Shown: in pieces, positions 7,762 to 17,505 of the stretch
Layout of the letters: each line of letters begins with the position of its first letter
Position numbering within the stretch: the stretch's first letter is position 1
Source: JALYQB01 sp035640155
GTDB lineage: Bacteria; Actinomycetota; Actinomycetes; Mycobacteriales; Pseudonocardiaceae
Assembly: GCA_035640155.1 (NCBI GenBank)
Contig: DASQWR010000198.1
Coordinates: 1-19,125 of the forward strand
Direction of reading: 5' to 3'
Length of the DNA stretch: 19,125 nucleotides
Program-made: the position numbers and the translations under genes
Notes under the pieces: generated by a model
The model's input: only the letters and a program-made list of their open reading frames with translations
What the model was told of the DNA's origin: nothing
Database searches by the model: none

Positions 7762-7787
7762 GGAATCCAGACCGGATGGGGCGGGTT
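7762..7787 (+). promoter_or_regulatory. Sigma-R/SigH-type promoter for clpC
   Basis: GGAAT at 7762-7766 and GTT at 7785-7787 are separated by exactly 18 bases, the disulfide-stress consensus of Streptomyces SigR and mycobacterial SigH. Transcription from about 7794 would give a leader of roughly 140 bases before the clpC ATG. Clp genes are known members of the Streptomyces SigR regulon. TACAGT at 7867-7872 could be a second, housekeeping -10 but has no good -35. Confidence 0.62.
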
Positions 7788-7935
7788 GGACACACATGTC
7801 GGGTCCAGCTCTGGTCCGCGTCGGTCAAATCGAGGATTCGCGACGCGGCATTCACGACTCGGCAGCTACAGTGGCTCTACGGCGGGTGCCGGCTTTCCCG
7901 GTGCACGGCGACGGCGCAGCAGTCAGGAGTGCACA

Positions 7936-10491
<2,556 letters not shown>

Positions 10492-10507
10492 TTCCAGCAC
10501 ACGTGCA

Positions 10508-10545
10508 TGAGGGCGCCGATCCCGAAGGTGGGATCGGCGCCCTCA
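10508..10545. terminator. Bidirectional terminator between clpC and mhuD
   Basis: A perfect 16-bp inverted repeat has arms at 10508-10523 and 10530-10545 and a 6-base loop. ACGTG and CACGT beyond it extend the stem with a two-base bulge. It lies between two convergent stop codons and should end transcription from both sides. Confidence 0.85.
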
Positions 10546-10559
10546 CACGTCGGCCAGAT

Positions 10560-10874
10560 TCAGCCGGCGGCACGAGGTTCGGCGGACTGCACCACCTCGA
10601 ACTCGAGCAGCGCCGAGCCGGTCGCCAGGGGCTTGGCCCGCTCCCCGGAGTGCGCCTCCATCGCCGGACCGTCCCGCCAGGCCCGGAAGTGCTCCTCGGT
10701 CTCCCAGCGGGTGTACACGAAGTAGCGGGTGTCGCCGGCCACCGGGCGCAGCAGCTCGAAGCCGAGGAACCCCGGTGCGGAGTCCACCGACCCGTGCCGG
10801 GTCCCGAAGCGGCGCTCCAGCTCCGGACCGGCGCCCTCAGGCACCTCGATTGCATTGATCTTCACGACGGCCAT
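10560..10874 (-). CDS. mhuD: MhuD-like heme-degrading monooxygenase (ABM fold)
   Basis: MhuD of M. tuberculosis (Rv3592) opens heme to mycobilins and free iron without releasing CO. This 104-residue protein matches it almost residue for residue at the start (AVVKINAIEVPEGAGPELE) and in PGFLGFELLRPV, and has the same length. The residues known to matter are at the same numbers: Asn7, Trp66 and His75 (the heme ligand). ATG 10874 begins the conserved block; no Shine-Dalgarno is visible, but TACGCT ends seven bases before the ATG, so a leaderless transcript is possible. It follows mutY after 32 bp on the same strand, as the last gene before the terminator. No iron box is seen directly in front. 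The call rests on recalled similarity; a general antibiotic monooxygenase-fold protein is the alternative. Confidence 0.85.
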   Translation of the reverse strand: MAVVKINAIEVPEGAGPELERRFGTRHGSVDSAPGFLGFELLRPVAGDTRYFVYTRWETEEHFRAWRDGPAMEAHSGERAKPLATGSALLEFEVVQSAEPRAAG

Positions 10875-10906
10875 GCGCCCAGCGTACGGCGGCCCCGTGG
10901 ATGCCA

Positions 10907-11818
10907 CTACGCCTGCCGGGGCTGGGCCTCCCCGGGCTGGGCCTCCCCGGGCAGCGCGAAGCGCCCGTCCGCGCACCGCTGCACCAGCCCGTCGGCGAGC
11001 AACGAGTCCAGGCACCGGTCGCGCCGGACCTCGTCGGCCCACACCATGTCCAGCCGCGCCCTTCCGACGGGGGAGGGGGCGTCGCGCAACACGTCGAGCA
11101 GGCGGCCGCGCACCTGGCGGTCGGTACCGGCGAAGCGCTGCGCGGGGCGGGCGGGTCCCGCCGGAGCCGGGGGATGTCCCGCCCGATGCCAGGCACACTC
11201 CCCCGCGACCGGGCATCTCATGCACCGCGGCGAGCGGACGGTGCACACCACCGCGCCGAGCTCCATCAGCGCCGCCGAGAACCGGGCGGCGTCCTGCTCG
11301 GGGAGCAGGGCGTCCACATCGGACAGATCGCGGGCGGTGGACGGTGGGCCGGCGCCGGCGGCGCCGTGCACCGCCCGGGCCACCACCCGCCGCACGTTGG
11401 TGTCGACCACCGCGGCCCGCGCACCGTAGCCGAACGCGGTGACCGCCCGGGCGGTGTAGGTGCCGATCCCGGGCAGCGCCAGCAGGGTCTCCAGATCGGA
11501 CGGTACGACGTCGCGGTGGCCGGCCGCGATCACCGTCGCGGCGGTGTGCAGCCGCACCGCCCGCCGGGGGTAGCCGAGCTTGCCCCAGGCGCGCAGCACG
11601 GCGCCCTGGGACTCGGCGGCCAGCGCCGAGGGACGTGGCCAGCGCTCGATCCACTCCGTCCAGACCGGGGCGACGCGGGCGACCGGGGTCTGCTGCAGCA
11701 TCACCTCGCTGACCAGCACGCCCCACACCGTCGTCCCGGGGTCGCGCCAGGGCAGATCCCGAGCGCAGGCGTCGAACCAGGTGACAAGGCTGCCGGTGTC
11801 GATTCGGGCGGCGTCCAC
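10907..11818 (-). CDS. mutY: MutY-type A/G-specific adenine DNA glycosylase
   Basis: MutY removes adenine mispaired with 8-oxoguanine and so prevents G:C to T:A mutation. The 303-residue protein has the N-terminal HhH-GPD fold: the catalytic glutamate in SEVMLQQTPVARV (about residues 37-49), the helix-hairpin-helix LPGIGTYTARAV and the catalytic aspartate in VVDTNVRRV. The [4Fe-4S] cluster loop is complete, C-x6-C-x2-C-x5-C in CTVRSPRCMRCPVAGEC. The protein lacks the longer C-terminal NUDIX-like 8-oxoG recognition domain of E. coli MutY, as do other short actinobacterial forms. The last 15 residues are a repeat, GEAQPGEAQP, from a 15-bp tandem duplication. GTG 11818 is the start; it lies 55 bp after radA on the same strand, so co-transcription is likely. 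Confidence 0.93.
   Translation of the reverse strand: MDAARIDTGSLVTWFDACARDLPWRDPGTTVWGVLVSEVMLQQTPVARVAPVWTEWIERWPRPSALAAESQGAVLRAWGKLGYPRRAVRLHTAATVIAAGHRDVVPSDLETLLALPGIGTYTARAVTAFGYGARAAVVDTNVRRVVARAVHGAAGAGPPSTARDLSDVDALLPEQDAARFSAALMELGAVVCTVRSPRCMRCPVAGECAWHRAGHPPAPAGPARPAQRFAGTDRQVRGRLLDVLRDAPSPVGRARLDMVWADEVRRDRCLDSLLADGLVQRCADGRFALPGEAQPGEAQPRQA
10911..10955 (-). repeat. 15-bp tandem repeat in the mutY 3' end
   Basis: Three 15-bp units (10911-10925, 10926-10940, 10941-10955; the central one GCCTCCCCGGGCTGG on the plus strand) encode repeated Gly-Glu-Ala-Gln-Pro at the MutY C terminus. The outer copies are degenerate. The unit length preserves the frame. Confidence 0.85.
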
Positions 11819-11873
11819 GACCGCCGATTACAGCACCTCGTGCAGGTCGCCGGAACGGATGTCCACCAGGCGG

Positions 11874-13235
11874 TCAGCCCGGCAGCAGCCGCAACGCCGT
11901 CGCGAGGTCGGGCACCTCGAGCACGCGCAGGCCGTCCGGGATCCGGTCGGTGCCCTCCGGCGGGACCAGCGCCCGGGTGAAGCCCAGCCGCGCGGCCTCG
12001 GCGAGCCGCCGTCCGACGCCGTTGACCCGGCGCACCTCACCGGCGAGCCCGATCTCCCCGATCGCGACGGTGCGGCCCGGCAGTGTCGCGTCGGACACCG
12101 CGGAGGCGACCGCGAGGGCGACCGCTAGGTCGGCCGCCGGCTCGATCACCCGCATCCCGCCCACCGTCGCGGTGTAGACGTCGGAGCCGCCGAGCACCAC
12201 GCCGCCGCGCCGTTCGGTGACCGCGAGCACCATCGCCACCCGGGCGGAGTCCAGGCCACTGACCGCCCGGCGGGGAGTGGCCAGGTTCGAGGCGGCGACC
12301 AGCGCCTGCACCTCGGCCAGCAGCGGGCGCTTGCCCTCGACGACCACGGTGACCGCCGTCCCCGGCACCACGATGCCCGGGCGGCTGAGAAAGAGCCCGG
12401 ACGGGTCGGGCAGACCGGCGATGCCGTCGTCGCGCAGTTCGAAGCAGCCCACCTCATCCGCGGGGCCGAAGCGGTTCTTCACCCCGCGGACCATGCGCAG
12501 GGTGGAGTGCCGGTCACCCTCGAAATGCAGGACGACGTCCACCAGGTGCTCCAACACCCGCGGTCCGGCGACCGAGCCGTCCTTGGTGACGTGCCCGACC
12601 AGCACCACCGGCAGCCCGCGCTCCTTCGCTGCGGTGATCAGCACGGTGGCCACGGCCCGCACCTGCGAGACTCCACCGGCACTGCCCTCGGCCGCGCTGG
12701 TGGACATCGTCTGCACCGAGTCCACCACCAGCATCGCTGGGCGCACGGCGTCGAGGTGCCCGAGCAGCGCGGACAGGTCGGACTCGGCGGCGAGGTAGAG
12801 CTCATCGTGCAGCGCACCGGTGCGCTCGGCGCGCAGCCGCACCTGGCCAGCGGACTCCTCCCCGGTGACGTACAGCGCCCTGCGACCGGACTCCGCGCAG
12901 CGGTGCGCGACCTCCAGCAACAGGGTCGACTTGCCCACCCCGGGCTCGCCGGCCAGCAGGACCACCGCACCGGGCACCAGGCCGCCGCCAAGCACCCGGT
13001 CCAGCTCGTCCACACCGGTCGGACGGGCCTGGACGGCCTGCAGGTCCACCTCGGCGATCGGCCGGGCCGGGGCGGACGGCGCACCGGCGGCCACCTGGCG
13101 CACCGGTGGCGGACCGACTTCCTCGATGCTGCCCCACGCCTGGCACTCCGGGCAGCGTCCGACCCACTTGGCGACGTCCAGGCCGCACTCAGTGCAGCGG
13201 TGGGCAGGGCGGACGGCGCGGACGGGCTTGGGCAC
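11874..13235 (-). CDS. radA: RadA (Sms), DNA branch-migration and repair ATPase
   Basis: RadA is a RecA-related helicase that processes recombination intermediates. The 453-residue protein has the expected domains: an N-terminal zinc finger C14-x2-C17 and C28-x2-C31, a RecA-like ATPase with Walker A GEPGVGKS at 96-103, the diagnostic KNRFG motif (VKNRFGPADEVG, near residue 252), and a C-terminal Lon-protease-like domain with no protease activity expected. GTG 13235 starts at the zinc-finger region; no ribosome site is visible, while TAGCGT lies eight bases upstream, so a leaderless message is possible. In most related genomes disA follows radA and makes c-di-AMP; here only 55 bp separate radA from mutY and disA is missing. 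Confidence 0.95.
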   Translation of the reverse strand: MPKPVRAVRPAHRCTECGLDVAKWVGRCPECQAWGSIEEVGPPPVRQVAAGAPSAPARPIAEVDLQAVQARPTGVDELDRVLGGGLVPGAVVLLAGEPGVGKSTLLLEVAHRCAESGRRALYVTGEESAGQVRLRAERTGALHDELYLAAESDLSALLGHLDAVRPAMLVVDSVQTMSTSAAEGSAGGVSQVRAVATVLITAAKERGLPVVLVGHVTKDGSVAGPRVLEHLVDVVLHFEGDRHSTLRMVRGVKNRFGPADEVGCFELRDDGIAGLPDPSGLFLSRPGIVVPGTAVTVVVEGKRPLLAEVQALVAASNLATPRRAVSGLDSARVAMVLAVTERRGGVVLGGSDVYTATVGGMRVIEPAADLAVALAVASAVSDATLPGRTVAIGEIGLAGEVRRVNGVGRRLAEAARLGFTRALVPPEGTDRIPDGLRVLEVPDLATALRLLPG

Positions 13236-13288
13236 GGTGGCGGACGCTACCGCCGGCCCCTGACCTTGCCGCAGCGCCCGCCGGGACG

Positions 13289-13309
13289 GAGCCGCGTCTG
13301 GAGCGGCTC
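13289..13309 (-). terminator. Weak hairpin at the lpqE stop codon
   Basis: A 7-bp stem (GAGCCGC and GCGGCTC) with a 7-base loop overlaps the lpqE stop in the 72-bp gap before radA. It is short and has no T tract, so it may only attenuate transcription into radA. Confidence 0.35.
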
Positions 13310-13967
13310 AGCCCTCCCCGGTCGACTGCTCGTCCCCCGGTGGGCTGTCCTCGGCGGGCTCGGGCAGGGTCTCCGCGGGGGCGTCGATCGGTACCCGCAG
13401 GGTCACCTCGCCGGCCTCGCGGAAGCGGAAGGTGACAAAGGTGGGCAACCCGGGCCGGATCGGGCCGGTGAGATCGGTGAGCACGATCCGCAGCTCGCCG
13501 ATGCCGAGCATCCGGTCTGCCGCGTCTCCCGCCGACGAGGAGCCGCGGGTGCGGGCATCGTCGATGCTCGAGACGACGAAGCCGCCGGGAATCGTCGTCA
13601 TCCCGTCGACGACCACCTCGCCGGCTGCCGGGGTGGACACCGAGACGAGCTCCTCGGTCCGGGTGCCGGAGTTGATGATGGTCAACAGCAGCGGCGCCTC
13701 GTCGCCCGGTGCGTAGCCGAAGACGTCCTCGCCGCCGGGGTAGGCCAGCACGACGTCGCGCAGCGCGATCGGTCCGACGTCGCCGCTGGCACCGTTCACT
13801 GCGGCGACCTGGGCGTCGGTCTGGGTGATCTGGCCGGCGGCGCAGCCCGACAGGGCCAGCACCGACAGGGCCAGCGCCGACAACGCGAGCGCCGCGGCGA
13901 CCCCCACCAGGGTCGAGCGCAGCACGGCCGGGGCCAACAGCTTGCGCATGATCTGCTCGCGACTCAC
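13308..13967 (-). CDS. lpqE: LpqE-like lipoprotein
   Basis: This is a predicted membrane-anchored lipoprotein exported by Sec; its role is unknown, as for M. tuberculosis LpqE (Rv3584), which has the same place beside radA and carD. The 219-residue precursor has a positive start (MSREQIMRKLLAP), a hydrophobic stretch and the lipobox LALSGC at about residues 37-42, with the cysteine as lipid anchor. The following AAGQITQT and, near the end, PTFVTFRFREAGEVTLRVPI match LpqE from memory. The hydrophobic core is built from repeats of Ala-Leu-Ser-x-Leu, made by 15-bp DNA duplications. The acidic, proline-rich tail is probably disordered. GTG 13967 has AGGAGG nine bases upstream and is preferred over ATG 13949. 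It is divergent from carD and may head the radA-mutY-mhuD run. Confidence 0.85.
   Translation of the reverse strand: MSREQIMRKLLAPAVLRSTLVGVAAALALSALALSVLALSGCAAGQITQTDAQVAAVNGASGDVGPIALRDVVLAYPGGEDVFGYAPGDEAPLLLTIINSGTRTEELVSVSTPAAGEVVVDGMTTIPGGFVVSSIDDARTRGSSSAGDAADRMLGIGELRIVLTDLTGPIRPGLPTFVTFRFREAGEVTLRVPIDAPAETLPEPAEDSPPGDEQSTGEG
13848..13892 (-). repeat. 15-bp tandem repeat in the lpqE signal peptide
   Basis: Three 15-bp units at 13848-13862, 13863-13877 and 13878-13892 (CGACAGGGCCAGC plus two variable bases, the third copy degenerate) encode the ALSAL-ALSVL-ALSGC hydrophobic core. The repeat keeps frame and extends the signal peptide. Confidence 0.88.
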
Positions 13968-14265
13968 GGGCGAGGTCCTCCTGGCTCGGCGATGGCATGA
14001 GATGCGACGGCATGGGATGTGGCGGTACCGATGCGCCCTGAAGACGTCACCTGACCAGGAGGAAGCGTAACCGCAGGTCCCCCGGGCAGTACCGTCCGGG
14101 CTGCCGCCAGAGGTCCACTGTGGAACATCGGGAGCGCCCCGCCGAGGCCCCTTGCACGATCACCGGGGAGTTGTCAACCCCCTGACCTGCGACGACGACA
14201 TGCCAGTGTGCACGCCGCAGGACCGGACGTGCTACTCTGGGTTCAGCGAAAGGGGCAGAGGACAC
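13968..14265. promoter_or_regulatory. Divergent lpqE / carD intergenic region
   Basis: These 298 bp contain no convincing gene. TACTCT at 14233-14238 is a likely -10 for carD, about 28 bp before its ATG, with no clear -35. GGGGAGTTGTCAACCCC at 14165-14181 is a near-perfect dyad (GGGG-A-GTTG-T-CAAC-CCC) upstream of that -10 and could be an operator. For lpqE, TTACGCT on the minus strand near 14065 is a possible -10. No GGAAT-N18-GTT promoter is present. Confidence 0.45.
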
Positions 14266-14754
14266 ATGGCTTTCAAGGTCGGAGAGACCGTCGTCTACCC
14301 GCACCACGGTGCCGCTTTCATCGAGGCCATCGAGACCCGCGTGATCAAGGGCGAGGAGAAGAAGTACCTCGTCCTGAAGGTCGCGCAGGGAGACCTCACG
14401 GTTCGGGTCCCCGCTGCCAACGCCGAGGTGGTCGGCGTCCGGGACGTGGTGGGCCAGGAAGGTCTCGACAGGGTCTTCGAGGTGCTGCGGGCCCCGCACA
14501 CCGAGGAGCCGACGAACTGGTCGCGGCGCTACAAGGCCAACCTGGAGAAGCTCGCCTCCGGCGACGTGAACAAGGTGGCCGAGGTGGTCCGGGACCTGTG
14601 GCGGCGCGAGCGGGACCGCGGGCTGTCGGCGGGGGAGAAGCGAATGCTCGCCAAGGCCCGGCAGATCCTGGTGAGCGAGCTGGCGCTGGCCGAGGGCACC
14701 CACGAGGACAAGGCCGAGGTGCTCCTCGACGAGGTCCTCGCCGCCGCTTCCTGA
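14266..14754 (+). CDS. carD: CarD, RNA polymerase-binding transcription regulator
   Basis: CarD binds the RNA polymerase beta subunit and stabilises open promoter complexes, especially at rRNA promoters; it is essential in mycobacteria. The 162-residue product has the same length as M. tuberculosis CarD. The N-terminal Tudor-like polymerase-interaction domain begins MAFKVGETVVYPHHGAA and runs to about residue 55. The C-terminal helical DNA-binding domain contains NWSRRYKANLEKL, with the key Trp86 and DLWRRERDRGLSAGEKRML. ATG 14266 has a GAGGA sequence shortly upstream and begins exactly at the conserved Met. It is the first gene of a tight operon: ispD starts only five bases after its stop. 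Confidence 0.97.
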   Translation: MAFKVGETVVYPHHGAAFIEAIETRVIKGEEKKYLVLKVAQGDLTVRVPAANAEVVGVRDVVGQEGLDRVFEVLRAPHTEEPTNWSRRYKANLEKLASGDVNKVAEVVRDLWRRERDRGLSAGEKRMLAKARQILVSELALAEGTHEDKAEVLLDEVLAAAS

Positions 14755-14759
14755 GCCCG

Positions 14760-15425
14760 GTGCGCGGCGCCGTCACGGCGCTGGTCCCCGCGGCAGGCCG
14801 GGGTGTCCGGCTCGGTGCGGAGGTCCCGAAGGCGTTCGTCGCCCTGCGCGGGCGATCGCTGCTGTGGCGTGCGGTGCACGGGCTGCTGGACTCGGGGTGT
14901 GTCGACCAGGTGGTCGTCGCGGTGGCCGCCGAGGACGCCGGCCACGCGGCGGCCGCGCTGGCTGGGATCGAGCGCGTGCGGTTCGTCACCGGTGGCGCGC
15001 AGCGCTCCCACTCGGTGCGAGCCGCACTGGACGCCGTCCCGGGCATCGACGTGGTGCTCGTGCACGACGCCGCCCGCTGCCTCACCCCCGGTTCGGTGGT
15101 CCGCGACGTGGTGGCCGCGGTCCGGGCCGGGCATCACGCCGTGGTCCCGGTGCTCCCGGTGACCGACACCGTCAAGCAGGTCGACGCCGGTGGCGCGGTG
15201 GTGGCCACCGTGGACCGATCCACCTTGCGGGTGGTGCAGACCCCGCAGGGCTTCGACGCCGCGCTGCTGCGCCGGGCCCACGCCGGTGCCGGCGGTCCGG
15301 CCACCGACGACGCCGGCCTCGTCGAGCGCCTCGGGGAGACGGTGACGACCGTGCCCGGCCACCCGCACGCATTCAAGATCACTACACCGTTCGACCTGGC
15401 GGTCGCCGAGGCGGTGCTGGGATGA
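14760..15425 (+). CDS. ispD: IspD, 2-C-methyl-D-erythritol 4-phosphate cytidylyltransferase
   Basis: IspD couples CTP to 2-C-methyl-D-erythritol 4-phosphate, the third step of the MEP route to isoprenoid precursors. The 221-residue protein has the nucleotide-binding signature PAAGRGVRLGAEVPKAF near the N terminus, the conserved VLVHDAARCLTP, PVTDTVKQVD and TPQGFDAALLRRA. GTG 14760, five bases after the carD stop, gives the usual N terminus (VRGAVTALVPAAG); the open frame upstream overlaps carD in another frame and is not real. The stop overlaps the ispF start by four bases (ATGA), suggesting coupled synthesis of two enzymes that act in the same pathway. Confidence 0.96.
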   Translation: MRGAVTALVPAAGRGVRLGAEVPKAFVALRGRSLLWRAVHGLLDSGCVDQVVVAVAAEDAGHAAAALAGIERVRFVTGGAQRSHSVRAALDAVPGIDVVLVHDAARCLTPGSVVRDVVAAVRAGHHAVVPVLPVTDTVKQVDAGGAVVATVDRSTLRVVQTPQGFDAALLRRAHAGAGGPATDDAGLVERLGETVTTVPGHPHAFKITTPFDLAVAEAVLG

Positions 15426-15895
15426 GGGTCGGGATCGGTACCGACGTGCACTCGGTGCAGCCCGGCCGGGACTGCTGGATCGCCGGCCTGCGCTGGCCCG
15501 GGGCCGACGGCTGCGCGGGGCACTCCGACGGCGACGTCGCCGCACACGCGCTGTGCGATGCGGCGCTGTCTGCGGCCGGCCTCGGCGACCTGGGCGCCGT
15601 GTTCGGCACCGAGGGCTCGCGCTGGTCGGACGCCCACGGCGTCGAGTTGCTCGCCGAGGTGCGGTGCCGGCTCTCATCGGCCGGTTGGGTCCTCGGCAAC
15701 GCCGCAGTGCAGGTGATCGGCAACGCTCCCCGGATCGGTGTCCGGCGCGACGAGGCGCAACGGGTGCTCTCCGACGCCCTCGGGGGCCCGGTCACCGTCT
15801 CCGGCACCACCACCGACGGCCTCGGCCTCACCGGCCGTGGCGAGGGCATTGCCGCTGTCGCGACCGCCCTGTTGCTGCACGCCGCACCTGGTTGA
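15422..15895 (+). CDS. ispF: IspF, 2-C-methyl-D-erythritol 2,4-cyclodiphosphate synthase
   Basis: IspF cyclises the CDP-methylerythritol phosphate intermediate with release of CMP; it is a zinc-dependent homotrimer. The 157-residue protein has the metal ligands Asp8 and His10 in GTDVHS, the conserved GHSDGDVAAHALCDA that contains the third zinc ligand, GLGDLGAVFG, and the C-terminal TTTDGLGLTGRGEGIAA that binds CMP. ATG 15422 overlaps the ispD stop. The order carD-ispD-ispF is conserved in actinobacteria; here an amidohydrolase rather than cysS comes next, 34 bp downstream. Confidence 0.96.
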   Translation: MRVGIGTDVHSVQPGRDCWIAGLRWPGADGCAGHSDGDVAAHALCDAALSAAGLGDLGAVFGTEGSRWSDAHGVELLAEVRCRLSSAGWVLGNAAVQVIGNAPRIGVRRDEAQRVLSDALGGPVTVSGTTTDGLGLTGRGEGIAAVATALLLHAAPG

Positions 15896-15929
15896 CTGAT
15901 CGCCGACGCTCGTAGCGCACACTGCGCCC

Positions 15930-17438
15930 ATGAGCACCACATTGCTGGTCGGCGGGCGGATCCGGGCGTCGAGCGCCACCGCGATGGTCGTGCAGGACGG
16001 CGTCGTGGTTTGGGTCGGCGGCGACGAGGGGGAGGCGCGCACCCGGTTCGATGGCGCCGACGAGGTGTTCGAGTGCCGCGGTGCGCTGGTCGCCCCCGCT
16101 TTCGTCGACGCGCATGTGCACGCCACCAGCACCGGGCTACTCGCCGGCGGGCTCGACCTCACTGGCTGTGCCTCGCTCGCCGACTGCCTCGACACCGTGG
16201 CCGGCCACGCCGCCGCGCACCCCGGCGCGGTGCTGTGGGGCCACGGCTGGGAAGAGACCACCTGGCCCGAGCGTCGGCCACCGTCGCGTGGCGAGCTCGA
16301 CCGCGCGGCCCGCGGCGCGGCCGTCTACCTATCCCGGATCGACGTGCACTCCGCGGCGGTGTCCTCGGCGCTGCTGGAGCGGACGCCGGAGGCGATCGGC
16401 GCCGACGGCTGGGCGGGGGACGGCCACCTGTCCCGGGAGGCACACCACAGCGCCCGCCGCGCCGCTCGGGAGTCGATCGGCCCCGGGCAGCGAGCCGGCG
16501 CGCAGCTGGCGTTCCTCGCGCATGCTGCGGCGCAGGGCGTGGCCGTGGTGCACGAGTGCGCCGGGCCGGACATCTCGGGCATCGACGACCTCGCCGGGCT
16601 CCTCGCGCTCGACACCGGTGTCGAGGTGGTTCCGTACTGGGGACAGGCGGTGACCACGGCCGCGCAGGCCGCCGAACTGCTCGCCGCCACCGGGGCCTGC
16701 GGCCTCGCGGGGGACCTGTTCTGTGACGGCGCGCTCGGATCCCGGACCGCGGCACTGTACGAGCCGTACGCCGACGCGCCCGGCACCTGCGGCGCCGCGT
16801 ATCAGGACGCGGAGGCGATCGCCACACACGTCGTGGCCTGCACCCGCGCCCGCACCCAGGCCGGGTTCCACGTCATCGGGGACGCGGCCACGGACGCCGT
16901 GGTCGCGGGCTTCGCCGCCGCGGAGGCACAGCTCGGCGCCGCAGCTCTGAGGGCGTCCGCGCATCGGCTGGAGCACCTGGAGATGGTGTCGGCGGAGCAG
17001 GCGGCACAGCTCGCCCGCTGGGGCGTGGTGGCCAGCGTGCAGCCCGCGTTCGACGCCGCGTGGGGCGGGCCGGACGGCATGTACGCGCTGCGGCTCGGTG
17101 CAGAGCGGGCGGCCGCGATGAACCCGTACGCGGCGCTCGTCGGCGCCGGTGTCACGCTCGCCTTCGGATCCGATGCCCCGGTCACCCCGGTGGACCCCTG
17201 GGCCGCGGTGCGCGCCGCCGTCTCACACCGGACACCGGGGGCCAGGCTCGGCGAGGATGTGGCCTTCGCGGCACACACCCGCGGCGGCCATCGCGCGGCG
17301 GGTGTCACCGATCCGGTCGCGGGCACCCTCGTCCCCGGCGCACCTGCCAGCTACGCCGTGTGGGACGGCGAGGGCAACTGCCTGCGCACCGTCCACCGTG
17401 GACGGACGCTGTTCGACCGGACGGATGCGCTTCGGTGA
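15930..17438 (+). CDS. Amidohydrolase family protein (YtcJ-like)
   Basis: The 502-residue protein is a metal-dependent hydrolase of the amidohydrolase superfamily, with the cyclic-amidohydrolase layout of a small N-terminal beta-sandwich (MSTTLLVGGRIRASSATAMV) and a TIM-barrel catalytic domain. Metal ligands are seen in FVDAHVHAT (HxH, near residues 60-64), FHVIGDAATDA and RLEHLEM, and the catalytic aspartate in FGSDAPVTPVDPW, a signature of the YtcJ group. The substrate cannot be told; relatives include N-substituted formamide deformylases. ATG 15930 follows a small dyad GCGCA-CAC-TGCGC (15915-15927) and has no clear ribosome site, so it may be leaderless or coupled to ispF. It separates ispF and cysS, which are adjacent in mycobacteria; codon use looks like its neighbours. 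Confidence 0.87.
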   Translation: MSTTLLVGGRIRASSATAMVVQDGVVVWVGGDEGEARTRFDGADEVFECRGALVAPAFVDAHVHATSTGLLAGGLDLTGCASLADCLDTVAGHAAAHPGAVLWGHGWEETTWPERRPPSRGELDRAARGAAVYLSRIDVHSAAVSSALLERTPEAIGADGWAGDGHLSREAHHSARRAARESIGPGQRAGAQLAFLAHAAAQGVAVVHECAGPDISGIDDLAGLLALDTGVEVVPYWGQAVTTAAQAAELLAATGACGLAGDLFCDGALGSRTAALYEPYADAPGTCGAAYQDAEAIATHVVACTRARTQAGFHVIGDAATDAVVAGFAAAEAQLGAAALRASAHRLEHLEMVSAEQAAQLARWGVVASVQPAFDAAWGGPDGMYALRLGAERAAAMNPYAALVGAGVTLAFGSDAPVTPVDPWAAVRAAVSHRTPGARLGEDVAFAAHTRGGHRAAGVTDPVAGTLVPGAPASYAVWDGEGNCLRTVHRGRTLFDRTDALR

Positions 17439-17505
17439 GCGAGCGCAGCGGCGGCCTGGATGCCGCGGTATCCGAAAGCACGGCCGGGTCTGAGACCATG
17501 CAGGT

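Noticed and set aside
7586..7855. Small minus-strand frames in the clpC upstream region with repeated Ala-Gln-Gly-Glu-Arg-Thr-like residues
   Set aside because: The repeated peptide is a by-product of the 23-bp tandem DNA repeat read in several frames. No ribosome site is present, and the region is better explained as regulatory.
11828..11873. Reading frame tail Arg-Leu-Val-Asp-Ile-Arg-Ser-Gly-Asp-Leu-His-Glu-Val-Leu after the radA stop, possible remnant of disA or another gene
   Set aside because: Only about 15 residues lie outside radA and they do not match any DisA end I know. It may be chance; not enough to call a pseudogene.
12507..14000. Plus-strand open frame across radA and lpqE
   Set aside because: It spans two real genes on the opposite strand and reads through their gap, and has no ribosome site or recognised domain.
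14123..14243. Possible sigma-R promoter before carD
   Set aside because: The GGAAC at 14123 has no GTT at 18 or 19 bases, and the GTT at 14241 has no GGAA at the right distance.
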